Shown here: positions 9,004 through 19,849 of the stretch, one piece after another
Numbering within the stretch: position 1 is the stretch's first letter
Layout of the letters: each line of letters starts with the position of its first letter
Assembly (NCBI GenBank): GCA_942159475.1
Contig: OW804096.1
Coordinates: forward strand, 90,933,784 to 90,997,783
Reading direction: 5' to 3'
Length of the DNA: 64,000 nucleotides
Origin: Sthenelais limicola
Taxonomy: Eukaryota; Annelida; Polychaeta; Phyllodocida; Sigalionidae
Position numbers and translations under genes: made by a program
The notes under the pieces: generated by a model
What the model was told of the DNA's origin: nothing
The model's database searches: none
The model's input: only the letters and a program-made list of their open reading frames with translations

Positions 9004-12000
9004 ATGGCCACTAATATCGCCCAGTATATAGAGGATGGCGACTTCGTCCGAGCTAGGAATTACGCCATGCGCCGAGTCACCAACATGGTAACGCTGAAGG
9101 GTGTAATCACCCATCGTGGTGTCGATGACACCTACTTGCTGGGACAAATCGTTAAAGCCAAGAAGGGCGGGTGGCGGAAGATAGCCAAAGGGACTGACGG
9201 CGCCAAGAAACAGAAAGTTGATGTGGCGTATGACCGCCTTTTCCTTATACGGTAAGTTTTTACTGTATAATGTGTGGAGACACGTTGACGATGTTAGTAC
9301 TTTATGTCCTGTTATATATTACTTTTTCTGCCATATAGTAATGTGGTGCCGGCGAGAGTCAGGCTGGTTCTGACTCTGTCCGGTACCATGTTCCGGGGTT
9401 TCCGGATGCTCTCCCGTTAGGCTCCGGACGAGAGGCCAGGGGCTGTAGTTCTGATATGTTCCGACAGAGGTCGTAATTACTTATTGATATGCATTTATAA
9501 CTTATTTTTATGATTTGCTCTTATGCTGTTCTGTATGTCCTTATAAACACCTTTTACTATTGAGATGCTTGTCATTCATATATCTTACTGCCACAAGTTG
9601 TAAGGGTTGGCATAGGCTCTCCGAGCTCCAACCGCGGCAGGTGTGTTTGGTATAATAAAGGACTTGGCTGGCGAGGACCGTTAGAACCTGGTTGTGTTGT
9701 TATTTGCACTAGTTCCATAGCCACTAGGGTACGGGGAAATAACGAGACACTACAATTTGGTGCCGTGACCAAGCGGTCCGCTTGTTAGCCAGGAGGGAAG
9801 AGACGCGCCTATCGGAGGGGGATCCTAGCGCTGGGACCCCCCAATGGCTGATAGGGTGGCCGCAGTTGCCGCAAGACCGGACTGGTTAGCTGAACATGTT
9901 CAGCTATTACAATTCGGGGACGATTTCAGGGTTGAACCGGAACGAGAATTGTCGCCTACTAGGGTGGATCCGGAGAATAATGCGCCTGGAAGCGAGGTTG
10001 GTGAGTTTAAGGGAAAGGATCAATGGACAGCGCCACGGCGCCCGGAGGAGAGGATAGGCAGACCACTGCCGGAAATGGTAGATTTAGGGACGGGAAGTGA
10101 CTGGAGCATGTCTGATGGTGGTCGGGCATTACGCCCCGAAGCGCCACCGGATTTATTCCAGCCACAACCGGAACTGAAACGGAAGGTGCAACAAGTCGGA
10201 CAGTTTCCCATTCTGGAACCAGCCCCACCTTTGCCGCCGCCCCCGAGAAGGGTGGAAAGACCTCAAGAAAGAAGGAAGGAGGGGAGGGAAGGAAATGCAT
10301 GGGACTCTCCAGTGATTCCGGCTCGAGCCAGGTTGGAGGGTCACTCCCCGCTGGTGCCAGCTCTGGCCGGAAGGGCGTTGAACGAATCCGTGGCCTCTGA
10401 ACCGTGGGAACCGATGACCCCAGGTAATAGCCCGATGCGGCGGGTGGGCATACGGAAACGTAACCGTTACTTACCGGAACAGGGAGATGTGGCACAAGAG
10501 AATAGGATGCAGACGAAATTAAGTGAAGAATGGGAGATGGATCTGACAAGAGGGAATAATAGGCGGATGACCGTCGAGAAAATGGACGCTCTGCTGGGAT
10601 TACAGCGGCGGCAAGCTGCGCGTATGGATGTAGATATCAGCGCCACTGCCAGGCGCGGGCGTGAAGCCCTGCGCGCGGCGGCGGCCACAGCTGAGGACCT
10701 AGCAAGGGCAAGAGATGAAGAGGAATTTTTGCAGAACCGGTTGTTAGTACAGGAGGATGAGATGACTAGGCTGCATAAGGAGTTGGATGCAGAGCGGACA
10801 AAAAGGGAGAAAGAACGCAGTGACGCTCAAGCTAGGGAAGATGCGGTGAGGACCGATCTCCTGAGGCAATTCGGAAAGGCAAGAGCGGAGACTGCTCCTG
10901 AGTATGTGCAGAGCACACCTATGCGACCGAAGCCAGATGCCCTGTCGGACGCCTCCTACGTTAGGCTGATGCATGAGCTGTCGGAGTTTGGCCAAGCCAG
11001 GAGGGGGGGAACTCGGAATGTAGTAATTCGATCTCCGCCTCAAGCCCGGGAAAGGTCACGGGACCCGGAACTCCAAGAAGCCATTGATACGGCTAGGTTT
11101 ATGTGCGGTGGCGAGGAGGACCATCAACCGGCGAAACAAGAGAAACGGGTCACGATAGTCGCGGACACGCCCATTCGAATGAACCGGCGTTCGATGGATC
11201 CGGCCGCAGACTATGAACCGGACGATGAACCGGAGGGCTTTGTGGTGCCAGAACACAGTGAAGCCAAACCAATGCGGAACCCGAAGCCGCTAACCTTCCC
11301 TGAGTGGGATGGGAAGCAGGATTGGAGGGAATATCAAAAACGGACCGCGTCGGTATCAGCCGCAATGAATTGGGATCCGGAGACTTATAAGGTCCAGTTG
11401 CTGGCGGCGGTGGGTAGTCATATGCCGTTCGCATCTGGTCTAAAAGCAAGCAACTATACGGTACGGGAGTTATTGAAAATTATGGAAAATGATTACCGGT
11501 CGGAGAAATCGGTGAATACCCGCCGGGATTCGTTGTTTGCACTAAAACAGACGCCGGGGCAGAGCCCCGCTAGCTTTGCAACATTGGTCTCTGAGAAAGC
11601 GCTCCATGCGTTTGGGAAATGGGATACAACGCTGCATGTGTTGGCGGTGCGGGTGTTTCTGACTGGGTTAATAGATCCGGAAATGACCCGATATGTGGCC
11701 TTACAGGAGCCAAAGAACGTGGTAACTGCAGGGGCTTGTGCGACACGATACCGGGATGTATGTGGGGGAGTTGGGATGGCCGCGAAGGTTATGTCCATCG
11801 GCACCGCGGACATCCCCCTCTCCCATGGAAACGAACGGAATGAAGAGCATGGTGCTGGCAAACCGTGCGGATCGCTAGGAGGTGACTCGGCTGAGCTGCA
11901 GGCGTTTCGGGCATGGCAGGGAAAGCCACGAACAGGTGAAGATAGGAAAATGGATAAGACAACTACTGGGGGGAAGGGAGAAGAAAAACCCAACTTCCGG

Positions 12001-15000
12001 AGAGGCCCTCCACGAGCAATACGTTGTTATTATTGTTTAGAGGAAGGCCATATGGTGGCCGATTGCCAACGGAAGGTTAAACACCTGAAGGCGTTAGATG
12101 AATATGTCCGGGAAAGTGAACGTCGGCAGCAGGAAAGGGGAAACAGCCCAGGGCCCTCTTAGACGGTGATAGGAGGAGCCCGGAGGAAAAGACACACACC
12201 GCGGAATGTCGAAGGACTGGGGTCCAGCCGGATCGGGAAGGGCAGGAGGTGTCCTCTGCTTGGCTAGGGGACGCCCGTGGAAGTAGCAAGGGGAGGAGGA
12301 ACGACACAGATCGTCCAAGTACTGGTTCGGTGAAAGCCACGTGCTCCGTGATGACAGTGCGCATGGGAGCACCGGAACACGCTTGCTCCGGCGGACAGAT
12401 ACTGAAGGTAGAGTATCGGGGTTATACCTCCAAAGTGAGCAAGATAATGGTCTGTGATCTCCGGAATTTTGACATAAGGGTATCCGACCGGAACGGTCCG
12501 CTTCTGGCAGATCGAATGTACGCAGATGTAAGACTGGTAAACGTGACCGGACAGTTCTTGGTAGACTGGGGGGCGCAGTGTACGCTGCTCAAAAAGTGGG
12601 TCTATGAGAGCTTGACTGTAAAACCGTTTTTAACACCGTGCCGTGTGACGTGTTTCGCAGGCACCGGTCATCATTTGCAGACACATGGGTGTGTACGAAT
12701 CGCTCTGGGAATGGGAGGCGTTTGGTACGCCATAAATTGTCTGGTAGTAAGCGGGTTAAAGGGAGAGGAAGCAGGTATACTGGGGATGGATTTTATCCAT
12801 ATACACCGGTGTAATTCCGATTGGTCCGGGAAGTTCACCCTAGAGGATGGTGAGCAGACGGTGTGGTGCCGGACACTGCAAAGCGGGTCTCTTACAAGCA
12901 ATAGGAGTGAGGGCATCTTTGTGGATGCATTTGCTCATGTCTGTAGCGGCATAGACCTGGTGACGGCAGCAGAAGATCTATTCTTCGAACCGGGCGAGTT
13001 GGAATTAGGGAAGTACGTGGTTGGGGACCACCTGTTGATTGCCGACCGACCGGGTGGGGCTGTGTCCCTGTACAACCCTACTGGATCTCCTCTCATTTTA
13101 TGTCTGACCGCCGGGCAAACCTGGGAGGAGAATAGTTCTCCAATCGTGGACATGGACTTACTAGAGCCGGAGGTGCTGATGCCCCCGAGCGAAGTTTGCC
13201 CATTGGAAAGATTGGTAAGGGAATCAGACCTGGAAGTAGCGGTCCAGCGTTCTGATCTCCTGCAGCTATTACGGAATTATAAGGAGTGCTTCCGGTTGCC
13301 AGGCGAGATGTTGGGACAGACAACCAAGGTCCTACATAGCATCGATACTGGTGATGCGGTTCCAATTAAAACAGGGTATAGGCGTCTGCCTCATGCGAAG
13401 CGGGAATCGGCTGAAAGACAGATTAAGGAGATGCTTGAAAAGGGAGTGATAGAGCCCAGCATTAGCCCCTGGGGAGCGGGAATAGTGATTGTAGGAAAGA
13501 AAGATGGAACGGATCGGTTTTGTTCCGATTACCGTCCGCTGAATTCAGTCACGAAAAAGGATTCCTTTCCGCTTCCCCGGATCGATGAATGTTTGGAAGC
13601 GTTGGGAGGAAATAAATGGTTTATTGCATTGGACTTAGAGAGTGGGTACTGGCAAATAGCCCTGGATGAGCAAAGCAAGGAAAAGACAGCTTTTGTCTCT
13701 ACCCTGGGGTTGTTCCAGTATCGCGTTATGCCTTTCGGGTTGTGCAACGCTCCGGCCACGTTCGAAAGGATGATGGAGCAGATGCTCCAGGGGCTGCGTT
13801 GGAAGTGTTGCTTGGTTTACCTGGACGACGTAATTATCTTCGGACCAACGTTTGAGAAGACCATGGGAAATTTGGAATTGGTTCTTAGCCGCCTCCGGGA
13901 TTACGGTTTGAAGTTGAAGCCTAAAAAATGCGAGTTGTTTAAGTCACAGGTTCAATACCTGGGCCGGATTGTGTCCGAGGCCGGGGTGCGTCCAGACCCG
14001 GAAAAGATAAGAAAAGTACAGTCTTGGCCGACACCGTGGACGGTCAAGGAGGTGCGACAGTTTTTAGGGTTCGCATCATATTACCGCGAATTCATGCCGG
14101 ACTTTGCGGAGGTAGCGGAATCGATCCAGAATTTAGTGGTCGGAGGGGATCAGAGGAGTAGCCGGACAGTTGTCTTTGATGAGGTGTGCAGGGCCACGTT
14201 TGATCGGTTGAAAGACTTGTTGACTAGGGCACCAGTTCTGGGATACCCTCAACCGGTCGGCACCATTATTTTAGACACAGATGCCAGTGGATTCGGTATG
14301 GCTGGGGTATTATCTCAACTACAAAGCGGTAAGGAGGTGGTTCTGAGTTACGCTAGCAACACTCTAACCCGGCCGCAGCGGAACTACTGCGCAACCAAAA
14401 GGGAATTGTTGGCGGTGCTGACCTATTTATGCAAGTTTCAGCATTATATAATCGGACAAGCGGACTTTACGTTGCGGACGGACCATTTCAAAGGCAGAGG
14501 AAGACCGGTTGTTGAAAACAGGAAACTTGAGCGATGATGAGGTGGGAGACTTCTAGGCGGAGTGCCCGGTAAGAGAAGTAAATAAAAACTGATAGTGCAA
14601 TGGAAGTATACAACTGGGTTTGAATGAAACCAGTTTTGTGTGACTGCAGCGTGGGAGCGTCAGTATCCCAGCGACTGACTACGCCGATTGACGACCCGGA
14701 CAGAGGCAGATCTGGAGAAGCCTCGCCAGCCGTGGGAAAGGATGAAGTTCCTTCTTCCTTATGTTTTATGTGCAAGAGTATGCTGTTTGGTGCAGTTATT
14801 ATGATTTTTTTTTTACCTCTTCAAAAAGTTGGACTTACCTCTTCAAAAAGTTGGACTTACCTCTTCAAAAAGTTGGACTTACCTCTTCAAAAAGTGGGAC
14901 TTACCTCTTCAAAAAGTTGGACTTACCTCTTCAAAAAGTTGGACTTACCTCTTCAAAAAGTGGGACTTATCTCTTCAAAGACTGGATTTACCACTGTGAG

Positions 15001-17200
15001 AAGTAAGCTTGTTATACTGTGTTTTTCACAAACAATACATTCCAAGAGTTGGTTTTAGTAGGAACAAAATGACTTGGTGAACAATATAACTAGTGGCTGG
15101 ACTAATATTGGACACTTGGGATCATACCTCTAGTCTGTGATGGTGCCAGTATCGAACTGTGTGTTCTGGACCAAAAATATTTACTAGTTAAAACCAAGAA
15201 CATTTCTACAGGTATTGATGCTGGTCAGATGAGTTGTATTATTTGATCATTATTTGCATTGAACGTGTATTTCCATTGTTTCCTATTTTTTCCTTCAATT
15301 ATTTCCAACTTTTGTTGCTGAAACCGATATGTTTTAGGCAACCTTATGGTCCAGTCGCTTTGGGTCTGGTACGGTTGCCAACCTCCAAAAATAAAGAGGG
15401 AGGGGGGCATTGTGGTGCCGGCGAGAGTCAGGCTGGTTCTGACTCTGTCCGGTACCATGTTCCGGGGTTTCCGGATGCTCTCCCGTTAGGCTCCGGACGA
15501 GAGGCCAGGGGCTGTAGTTCTGATATGTTCCGACAGAGGTCGTAATTACTTATTGATATGCATTTATAACTTATTTTTATGATTTGCTCTTATGCTGTTC
15601 TGTATGTCCTTATAAACACCTTTTACTATTGAGATGCTTGTCATTCATATATCTTACTGCCACAAGTTGTAAGGGTTGGCATAGGCTCTCCGAGCTCCAA
15701 CCGCGGCAGGTGTGTTTGGTATAATAAAGGACTTGGCTGGCGAGGACCGTTAGAACCTGGTTGTGTTGTTATTTGCACTAGTTCCATAGCCACTAGGGTA
15801 CGGGGAAATAACGAGACACTACAGTAAGATATTTTTCATGTTTTTTTTGCCAAAACATGAACCTAATTAGCGTATACCACTTGCTGTTCGGTGTTACTAA
15901 TAATTCGTTGTATAAACCGTTTAGTAACAAATATTTTGTTAAATGTTTGGTTCAATCAATAATTTGTTAGGTGCATGATACTCTTTCTTCACTGGTAGTA
16001 ATGAAATGAAGTGTAATAAAATAATTGCAGACGTTGTTGTTGATGTTGTCCTTGTCTTTTTAATACTGATATGCATGCCTGCCTTTTGTTTTACAGGGAG
16101 CTGACCCATGGAGACCTCTTTTACGTGAAAGCAAACTGCAATCGTGACTCGGTCGATCTGATGCGGTCGCTGGATGTCACGTGGATCGGCGCCAATGTAC
16201 TCATTTATGAGCCAACGTATACACTCCATGACAACATGTACCAAATCCCCGTTTTGAAGACCAAAGCACCGTTCCTTCCAGTAGTGACTGACATTGTGTC
16301 GCCCCACGCCTCCTACCTCCCAGAGGGAGCGACAGTAGGGAAGTTCTATCCAATCCACGGCCATGTGATGGACATATCTATTCGACACGCAGAAATAGTG
16401 TACACCTGCCCAGCTACAGCGTGTGATGGGGACCACCGAGAAGAGCGCAGTTGCTTTGGTCTTGAAGGCAGCGGCACTGCCACCATGGCACTCAGCGTCA
16501 ATATAAGTTCAACCACGCTGAACATCAGAGATGCAGAGGTCATATCTCGGCGGCTGGGCAAAATCTTCTTGGATGACCAATACTTTGGGGTAAGGACATA
16601 TTGTAACCGTCCAATTATATCTGAATTATTACCCTTTTTCCTTTGCATAAATGTACTGTTATCTCGTGTAAATATAGTGATAACCAGTGTCCAGTTGATA
16701 ATGCCATTCTTTTACTCGTATGGTTTCCCGCAGTTATTCAGCCAGCGTCCAGTTGATAATGCCCTTCTTTTACTCGTATGGTTTCCCGTGAAGGTACAAT
16801 TGAAATTTTATGATGTCCAATTACATTTTTCTTGTTTGAGCAAACATATAATGGTAATCAATCCTTGTCATTGCAGTCGCGCCTGGGCTGTCCTCGCATT
16901 GATGTGGATGAAGTGCGCGCACACATTAGATTTGTCCTACTGGCGTATCAAGCCACAGAAATTCCCTGGGTCGTGGCCGGGTGGTTTAAAACCGCCGTGG
17001 CTGGCACAGACAAGGTCGCCAAGGCCAGGAAGTTCCACTTAGCGTATGTCGCGCCCCGTGAGATTTTGGCGGATGTAGGACGTATGGCGCCGCCATTCGA
17101 CAATCCACCTTCTCCCCTTGTAGAACCATTGCAGGTCAACCGCGGTGGTGTAGATCCTGTTGAGGACAGACTCGACGACGTCTCCGACGGGGAAGAATAG
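9004..17200 (+). CDS. three-exon gene, possible OB-fold/RPA-like ssDNA-binding protein (354 aa)
   Basis: Exons are 9004-9251, 16097-16589 and 16877-17200. Donors are GTAAGT and GTAAGG, acceptors TTTTACAG and CATTGCAG, and the frame is kept throughout. Intron 1 hosts an entire LTR retrotransposon; without it the intron would be about 360 nt. The product has a basic N-terminus (AKKGGWRKI), a middle section with beta strands and a Cys group (YTCPATACDGD then RSCFG), and an acidic tail (DDVSDGEE). A Cys cluster inside a beta-rich domain after GKFYPIHGHVMDI recalls the zinc-containing OB-fold of RPA-type proteins, but this is inference. It has no stop or frameshift, unlike the nearby helicase gene. 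Confidence 0.6.
9342..9754 (+). repeat. 5' LTR (413 bp)
   Basis: Starts TGTGGTGCCGGCG and ends GACACTACA. It matches 15411-15823 base for base by eye. An AATAAA-like signal (TAATAAAGG) lies about 100 bp before its end. Confidence 0.93.
9758..9770 (+). promoter_or_regulatory. primer-binding site
   Basis: TGGTGCCGTGACC begins three bases after the 5' LTR. It is the complement of a tRNA 3' end ending in CCA, as expected for minus-strand priming. The tRNA species is not assigned. Confidence 0.75.
9844..12162 (+). CDS. gag: LTR element Gag (772 aa)
   Basis: This is the structural protein of the retrotransposon particle. A disordered Pro/Arg-rich N-terminus leads into a coiled coil at about residues 268-350 (many Arg, Glu and Ala, as in LHKELDAERTKREK). 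A Ty3/gypsy-type capsid region follows at about 475-600 (LTFPEWDGKQDWREYQ onward). A CCHC zinc knuckle sits near the end (C728, C731, H736, C741; CX2CX4HX4C). The frame is intact. Pol lies in the -1 frame and is reached through the slippery site near the Gag stop. Confidence 0.9.
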   Translation: MADRVAAVAARPDWLAEHVQLLQFGDDFRVEPERELSPTRVDPENNAPGSEVGEFKGKDQWTAPRRPEERIGRPLPEMVDLGTGSDWSMSDGGRALRPEAPPDLFQPQPELKRKVQQVGQFPILEPAPPLPPPPRRVERPQERRKEGREGNAWDSPVIPARARLEGHSPLVPALAGRALNESVASEPWEPMTPGNSPMRRVGIRKRNRYLPEQGDVAQENRMQTKLSEEWEMDLTRGNNRRMTVEKMDALLGLQRRQAARMDVDISATARRGREALRAAAATAEDLARARDEEEFLQNRLLVQEDEMTRLHKELDAERTKREKERSDAQAREDAVRTDLLRQFGKARAETAPEYVQSTPMRPKPDALSDASYVRLMHELSEFGQARRGGTRNVVIRSPPQARERSRDPELQEAIDTARFMCGGEEDHQPAKQEKRVTIVADTPIRMNRRSMDPAADYEPDDEPEGFVVPEHSEAKPMRNPKPLTFPEWDGKQDWREYQKRTASVSAAMNWDPETYKVQLLAAVGSHMPFASGLKASNYTVRELLKIMENDYRSEKSVNTRRDSLFALKQTPGQSPASFATLVSEKALHAFGKWDTTLHVLAVRVFLTGLIDPEMTRYVALQEPKNVVTAGACATRYRDVCGGVGMAAKVMSIGTADIPLSHGNERNEEHGAGKPCGSLGGDSAELQAFRAWQGKPRTGEDRKMDKTTTGGKGEEKPNFRRGPPRAIRCYYCLEEGHMVADCQRKVKHLKALDEYVRESERRQQERGNSPGPS
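12138..12181 (+). promoter_or_regulatory. -1 ribosomal frameshift signal between gag and pol
   Basis: The heptamer GGGAAAC (12138-12144) is in the right phase (G GGA AAC in gag codons). Six bases later a GC-rich hairpin can form between 12151-12158 (GGGCCCTC) and 12173-12181 (GAGGAGCCC, one bulged A). Pol is open in the -1 frame through this point. The same heptamer is a known retroviral slippery site. Confidence 0.85.
12145..14537 (+). CDS. pol: LTR element Pol: protease-RT-RNase H, no integrase
   Basis: The frame has no ATG near its start and is entered by -1 frameshift from gag. The protease region has FLVDWGAQCTLL and GILGMDF; the usual Asp-Thr/Ser-Gly active site reads Asp-Trp-Gly (TGG at 12567-12569), possibly a damaging change. 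Reverse transcriptase shows ALDLESGYWQI, the FGLCNAPATF block and the catalytic YLDD (from 13818). RNase H starts at LDTDASGFGMAGVLSQ and includes CATKRELLAV. The frame ends shortly after LRTDH, where the integrase with its HHCC and DDE motifs should follow. About 870 bp of unrelated DNA fills the space to the 3' LTR. Confidence 0.88.
14815..14989 (+). repeat. 22-bp tandem repeat inside the LTR element
   Basis: Seven near-identical copies of a 22-bp unit (ACCTCTTCAAAAAGTTGGAC plus TT) and a decayed eighth. Units start at 14815, 14837, 14859, 14881, 14903, 14925 and 14947. Some copies have GTGGG for GTTGG. The array lies where the integrase gene would be. Confidence 0.92.
15393..15407 (+). promoter_or_regulatory. 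polypurine tract
   Basis: AAAGAGGGAGGGGGG sits three bases before the 3' LTR, the expected place for plus-strand priming. Confidence 0.8.
15411..15823 (+). repeat. 3' LTR (413 bp)
   Basis: Same sequence and length as 9342-9754. Followed by GTAAG, matching the GTAA found before the 5' LTR. Confidence 0.93.
16690..16795. repeat. two-copy duplication in intron 2 of the unknown gene
   Basis: GTCCAGTTGATAATGCC followed by TTCTTTTACTCGTATGG occurs at about 16690 and again 58 bp later, with few changes. The intron is otherwise unremarkable. Confidence 0.75.
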
Positions 17201-18602
17201 TGTAGTGTCCCAATTAATTTTCTATGAGACTATTCGTAACATCTGACCGACATAAAAGCCAAATTACTTGAAATCAGTTGCTCAATAACGCTTTTAACTA
17301 CTCACTTTTATATGTCTGTGGGTTTGAAAATTATTTTGGTACATGTGTTTGTCGTCGTTAATTACTTTACTTGCGTTAATGTACAGGGTATTTGATAGTA
17401 GTTTCTTTATATTCAGTAGCAATGTTATGTTTAGTGTTGATATCTATCATTTCGCAGTCCGGTTATATATCAGACAATGTGATTGAGTGTTCCCTTGTTA
17501 CTCATGTATATCTATTATTGAAATGACTCTACTTTGTCCAAATGTTGCCGCCACTTCGTGCTATTCATTTGACCACAGGTGCAGGTCACCTTTGTAGTTC
17601 AATTTGTCTGTGGCCGGACCTTTTTCTATAAATTATTAAAGCCATCAGTGATGCAACTGCCATTTTACCTTAACCATTTGATATAATCTAGCATGACTGT
17701 TTGGTTGTGATGTTTTACTTTTTTTTATGTTAACAATATTATTCTGTATTACTGTGTTGTATGATGTTGTTTCCATTTTGAGATAACGTGTGCATATGAT
17801 CTCAAACTTGCATAGATATCAGTTATTATTAGTTGTTTTGTAATTATGCGCAGAGCGTTGAAGGTTCATAATGGCCTAACATATGACCATGTGATGTTTG
17901 CTACAAATGACCTTTCCATAGTCGAACGCCATTCTAGGTTCCCAGTGACGTCTGCCGTTGACTCTGGTTACTCTTTAATCATGAGCATACCGATTATAGG
18001 TATTAATTGTATAATTGCTGCCATATGGAAGATTGATGTCTGACGAAACGATTTTATCCACTGGCGTTCAATTGTTCCAAAGTTTTAATATTGGGGCCTG
18101 GTACTTGATCTCACATGACTTGTAAACTGTGTGTAACTTCATTATTAGTGAACCAATTCTCTTGACACACGGTGCTGTTCTAATCTCAGGAATTTTGGAT
18201 GTAAAGTTTTCGTAAGTGTGCATGTAGAGTTTGCTTGATGACACATGGTGCTGTTCTCATCTCAGGAAACTTTCACAGTGGACATGTAATAGTAGTTGAG
18301 AGGTCTCTGTTTCATTGATTTTAACATTACTGGGTACTTTGGCCCTTTTGACATGATACTGTCGATAGTATGGGAAAGCTGCATGTACACTTTGCACCTG
18401 TTTGAATAAAAAGTACAATCTAATAAATCATTTTTTGTTTCCTTTATTGGCGCAAATTTCAATATTCGCAGAAACTTTACTGAATCAATGGTTGTTAATG
18501 AACTGTCCCCGAATACTTTTAGATTTACCGTGACTTAATAATTATGTCCTTGTATACCAACTCATGTAAATAATGTAAATGGCCATATGATAATCGATAA
18601 TT
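17201..18602. other. AT-rich non-coding stretch after the unknown gene
   Basis: No supported gene. A weak imperfect duplication occurs near 18160 and 18240 (shared GGTGCTGTTCT and ATCTCAGGAA). This is probably the 3' flank of the 9004-17200 gene up to the Ngaro insertion at 18603. Confidence 0.5.
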
Positions 18603-18779
18603 GGTGTATATTTATGTTAAATAAATATAAGTATAATTGGTCATCCGCCTACCTGGGCCTCCATAATATTCACTGCGGACAGCTGGTCCGTGGGTTGCTA
18701 GGGTGATTCCCGCCGCTGTATGTATAGCCATTGTTTGTTCGTGACAGCTTGTAGACGGACGTGGAAATTTATTTTTTCT
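18603..18779 (+). repeat. Ngaro split direct repeat A1 (177 bp)
   Basis: Identical by eye to 22566-22742. Begins GGTGTATATTTATG and ends TTTATTTTTTCT. Confidence 0.92.
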
Positions 18780-18826
18780 CGTACCAGTCCTGAGGCACCA
18801 TAAAAATCCACAGAAATAATTGCTAT

Positions 18827-19849
18827 ATGTCTCAGCAGATCAACTGTACCTTCTGCAGCGGCCTACATAAACGTCCAAGCTGCTGGGTGAAGTGGAACAA
18901 ACAACAAAGGTTGGCAAAGAAGTCTTCGTCCAAAATGGATCCTGATAAGATCGCGGCCATATTGGAGATGGATGTGAGTAAAATGCCACCAAATGACAGT
19001 GAGGATTACTTGAATCTAGTGGAGAAGGCCATTGTTGTAGCAGAGAAGAAGAAGTTGGCTCGTGACACTCTCCAAGATAAAATCGCTGAGGCAGAGGAAG
19101 CCTTAGCGAAGTTGACGGTGACCGCTCGTCCGGGCGGACATCGTTCAGAGCCAGACCGTAGTATGGGCATGCAGGGTGCAGGTGCACTCTCTCCACCAGC
19201 TTTCCCCGACGTGAGTAAGTACCGTCCCGAAAGTCACTTAGATCAGGTCTCATCGTACGAATCTATGTCTTATAGAGATCTGATTTATGGAGGATTGTGT
19301 GTGCTTAATTCCCTCATGGAGACGCCTAACATGCCTGCTGTCAGCATCAAGGGATATTTAAATCACCTACAGTTTATCGCCTATAAGGCCCACCGTAATG
19401 CGTTTGTTGACGAGGCTCTGGTGGCCTACGAGAGGTCGACTACTACCAGAGTTCTCCAGGGCAAATCATTGAACTGGACTGGGGTGGATGGATTGTCTGA
19501 GTCAATGTTCTTGTCGGCTGACAATACTACGGCAGTACGAGAGATCTTAGCAAAGAAAGACAAGTTTTCTCGTAATAATTCCGGCTCTTTTGGTTCACGT
19601 TGTTCTACAAACCGGAAGTTGGTGGAAGAGCGTGGGCCGATGTACGACTTTGGTAAATGGCCACACGGAAACTGCTGGAAGTGGAACAACGATGATGTTT
19701 GTACCAATTGTTATTACAGCCATGGTGTTTGTGGTTTATGCAGAGGTGCACATAAAGCTAGGGCCTGTAAAGTGCAGTTGGATTGGGAACAGTCCCGCAC
19801 GACATCTACCAAGAGCCCACCTGCAGCTTCCGGCGGAAGCTCATCGTGA
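18827..19849 (+). CDS. Ngaro ORF1, Gag-like protein with Cys/His clusters (340 aa)
   Basis: ATG 18827 is the first in frame after the A1 repeat. Residues 7-19 form CTFCSGLHKRPSC, a short Cys/His motif. A helical Lys/Glu-rich section follows (near 65-95). The end (about 278-312) has a second group, CWKWNNDDVCTNC then HGVCGLCRGAHKARAC, resembling the nucleic-acid-binding tails of DIRS/Ngaro Gag-like proteins. It ends in a TGA (19847-19849), but the same frame continues open as the RT gene. Confidence 0.82.
   Translation: MSQQINCTFCSGLHKRPSCWVKWNKQQRLAKKSSSKMDPDKIAAILEMDVSKMPPNDSEDYLNLVEKAIVVAEKKKLARDTLQDKIAEAEEALAKLTVTARPGGHRSEPDRSMGMQGAGALSPPAFPDVSKYRPESHLDQVSSYESMSYRDLIYGGLCVLNSLMETPNMPAVSIKGYLNHLQFIAYKAHRNAFVDEALVAYERSTTTRVLQGKSLNWTGVDGLSESMFLSADNTTAVREILAKKDKFSRNNSGSFGSRCSTNRKLVEERGPMYDFGKWPHGNCWKWNNDDVCTNCYYSHGVCGLCRGAHKARACKVQLDWEQSRTTSTKSPPAASGGSSS
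19847..19849 (+). promoter_or_regulatory. candidate UGA readthrough site between Ngaro ORF1 and RT
   Basis: ORF1 ends TCG TGA CAA. The RT frame follows in the same phase with no other stop, and no ATG occurs before the RT domain. A C directly after the stop is a leaky context. Translation of RT probably depends on readthrough, although a simple nonsense mutation is possible. Confidence 0.6.

Larger units (their letters stand above)
9342..15823 (+). mobile_element. Ty3/gypsy-like LTR retrotransposon, integrase-less, in an intron
   Basis: A complete 6.5-kb element has 413-bp LTRs that I read as identical, a primer-binding site, gag, a frameshifted pro-RT-RNase H frame and a polypurine tract. 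The LTRs begin TG and end CA and are flanked by GTAA on both sides, a 4-bp (possibly 5-bp) target-site duplication. The integrase region is missing. It sits in the sense direction in intron 1 of the 9004-17200 gene. Identical LTRs mean recent insertion, so it was probably moved by proteins from a full copy. Confidence 0.9.

Noticed and set aside
10007..11993. Several long minus-strand frames opposite gag
   Set aside because: Shadows of the GC-rich gag coding sequence; no family features and gag is clearly the real frame.
14800..14990. CRISPR-like array
   Set aside because: Repeats are directly abutting with no unique spacers, in a eukaryotic retrotransposon.
14624..15058. Open frame of 144 aa with repeats of Lys-Val-Gly-Leu-Thr-Ser-Ser
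   Set aside because: It is only the 22-bp tandem array read in frame; other frames are open too and no domain is visible.
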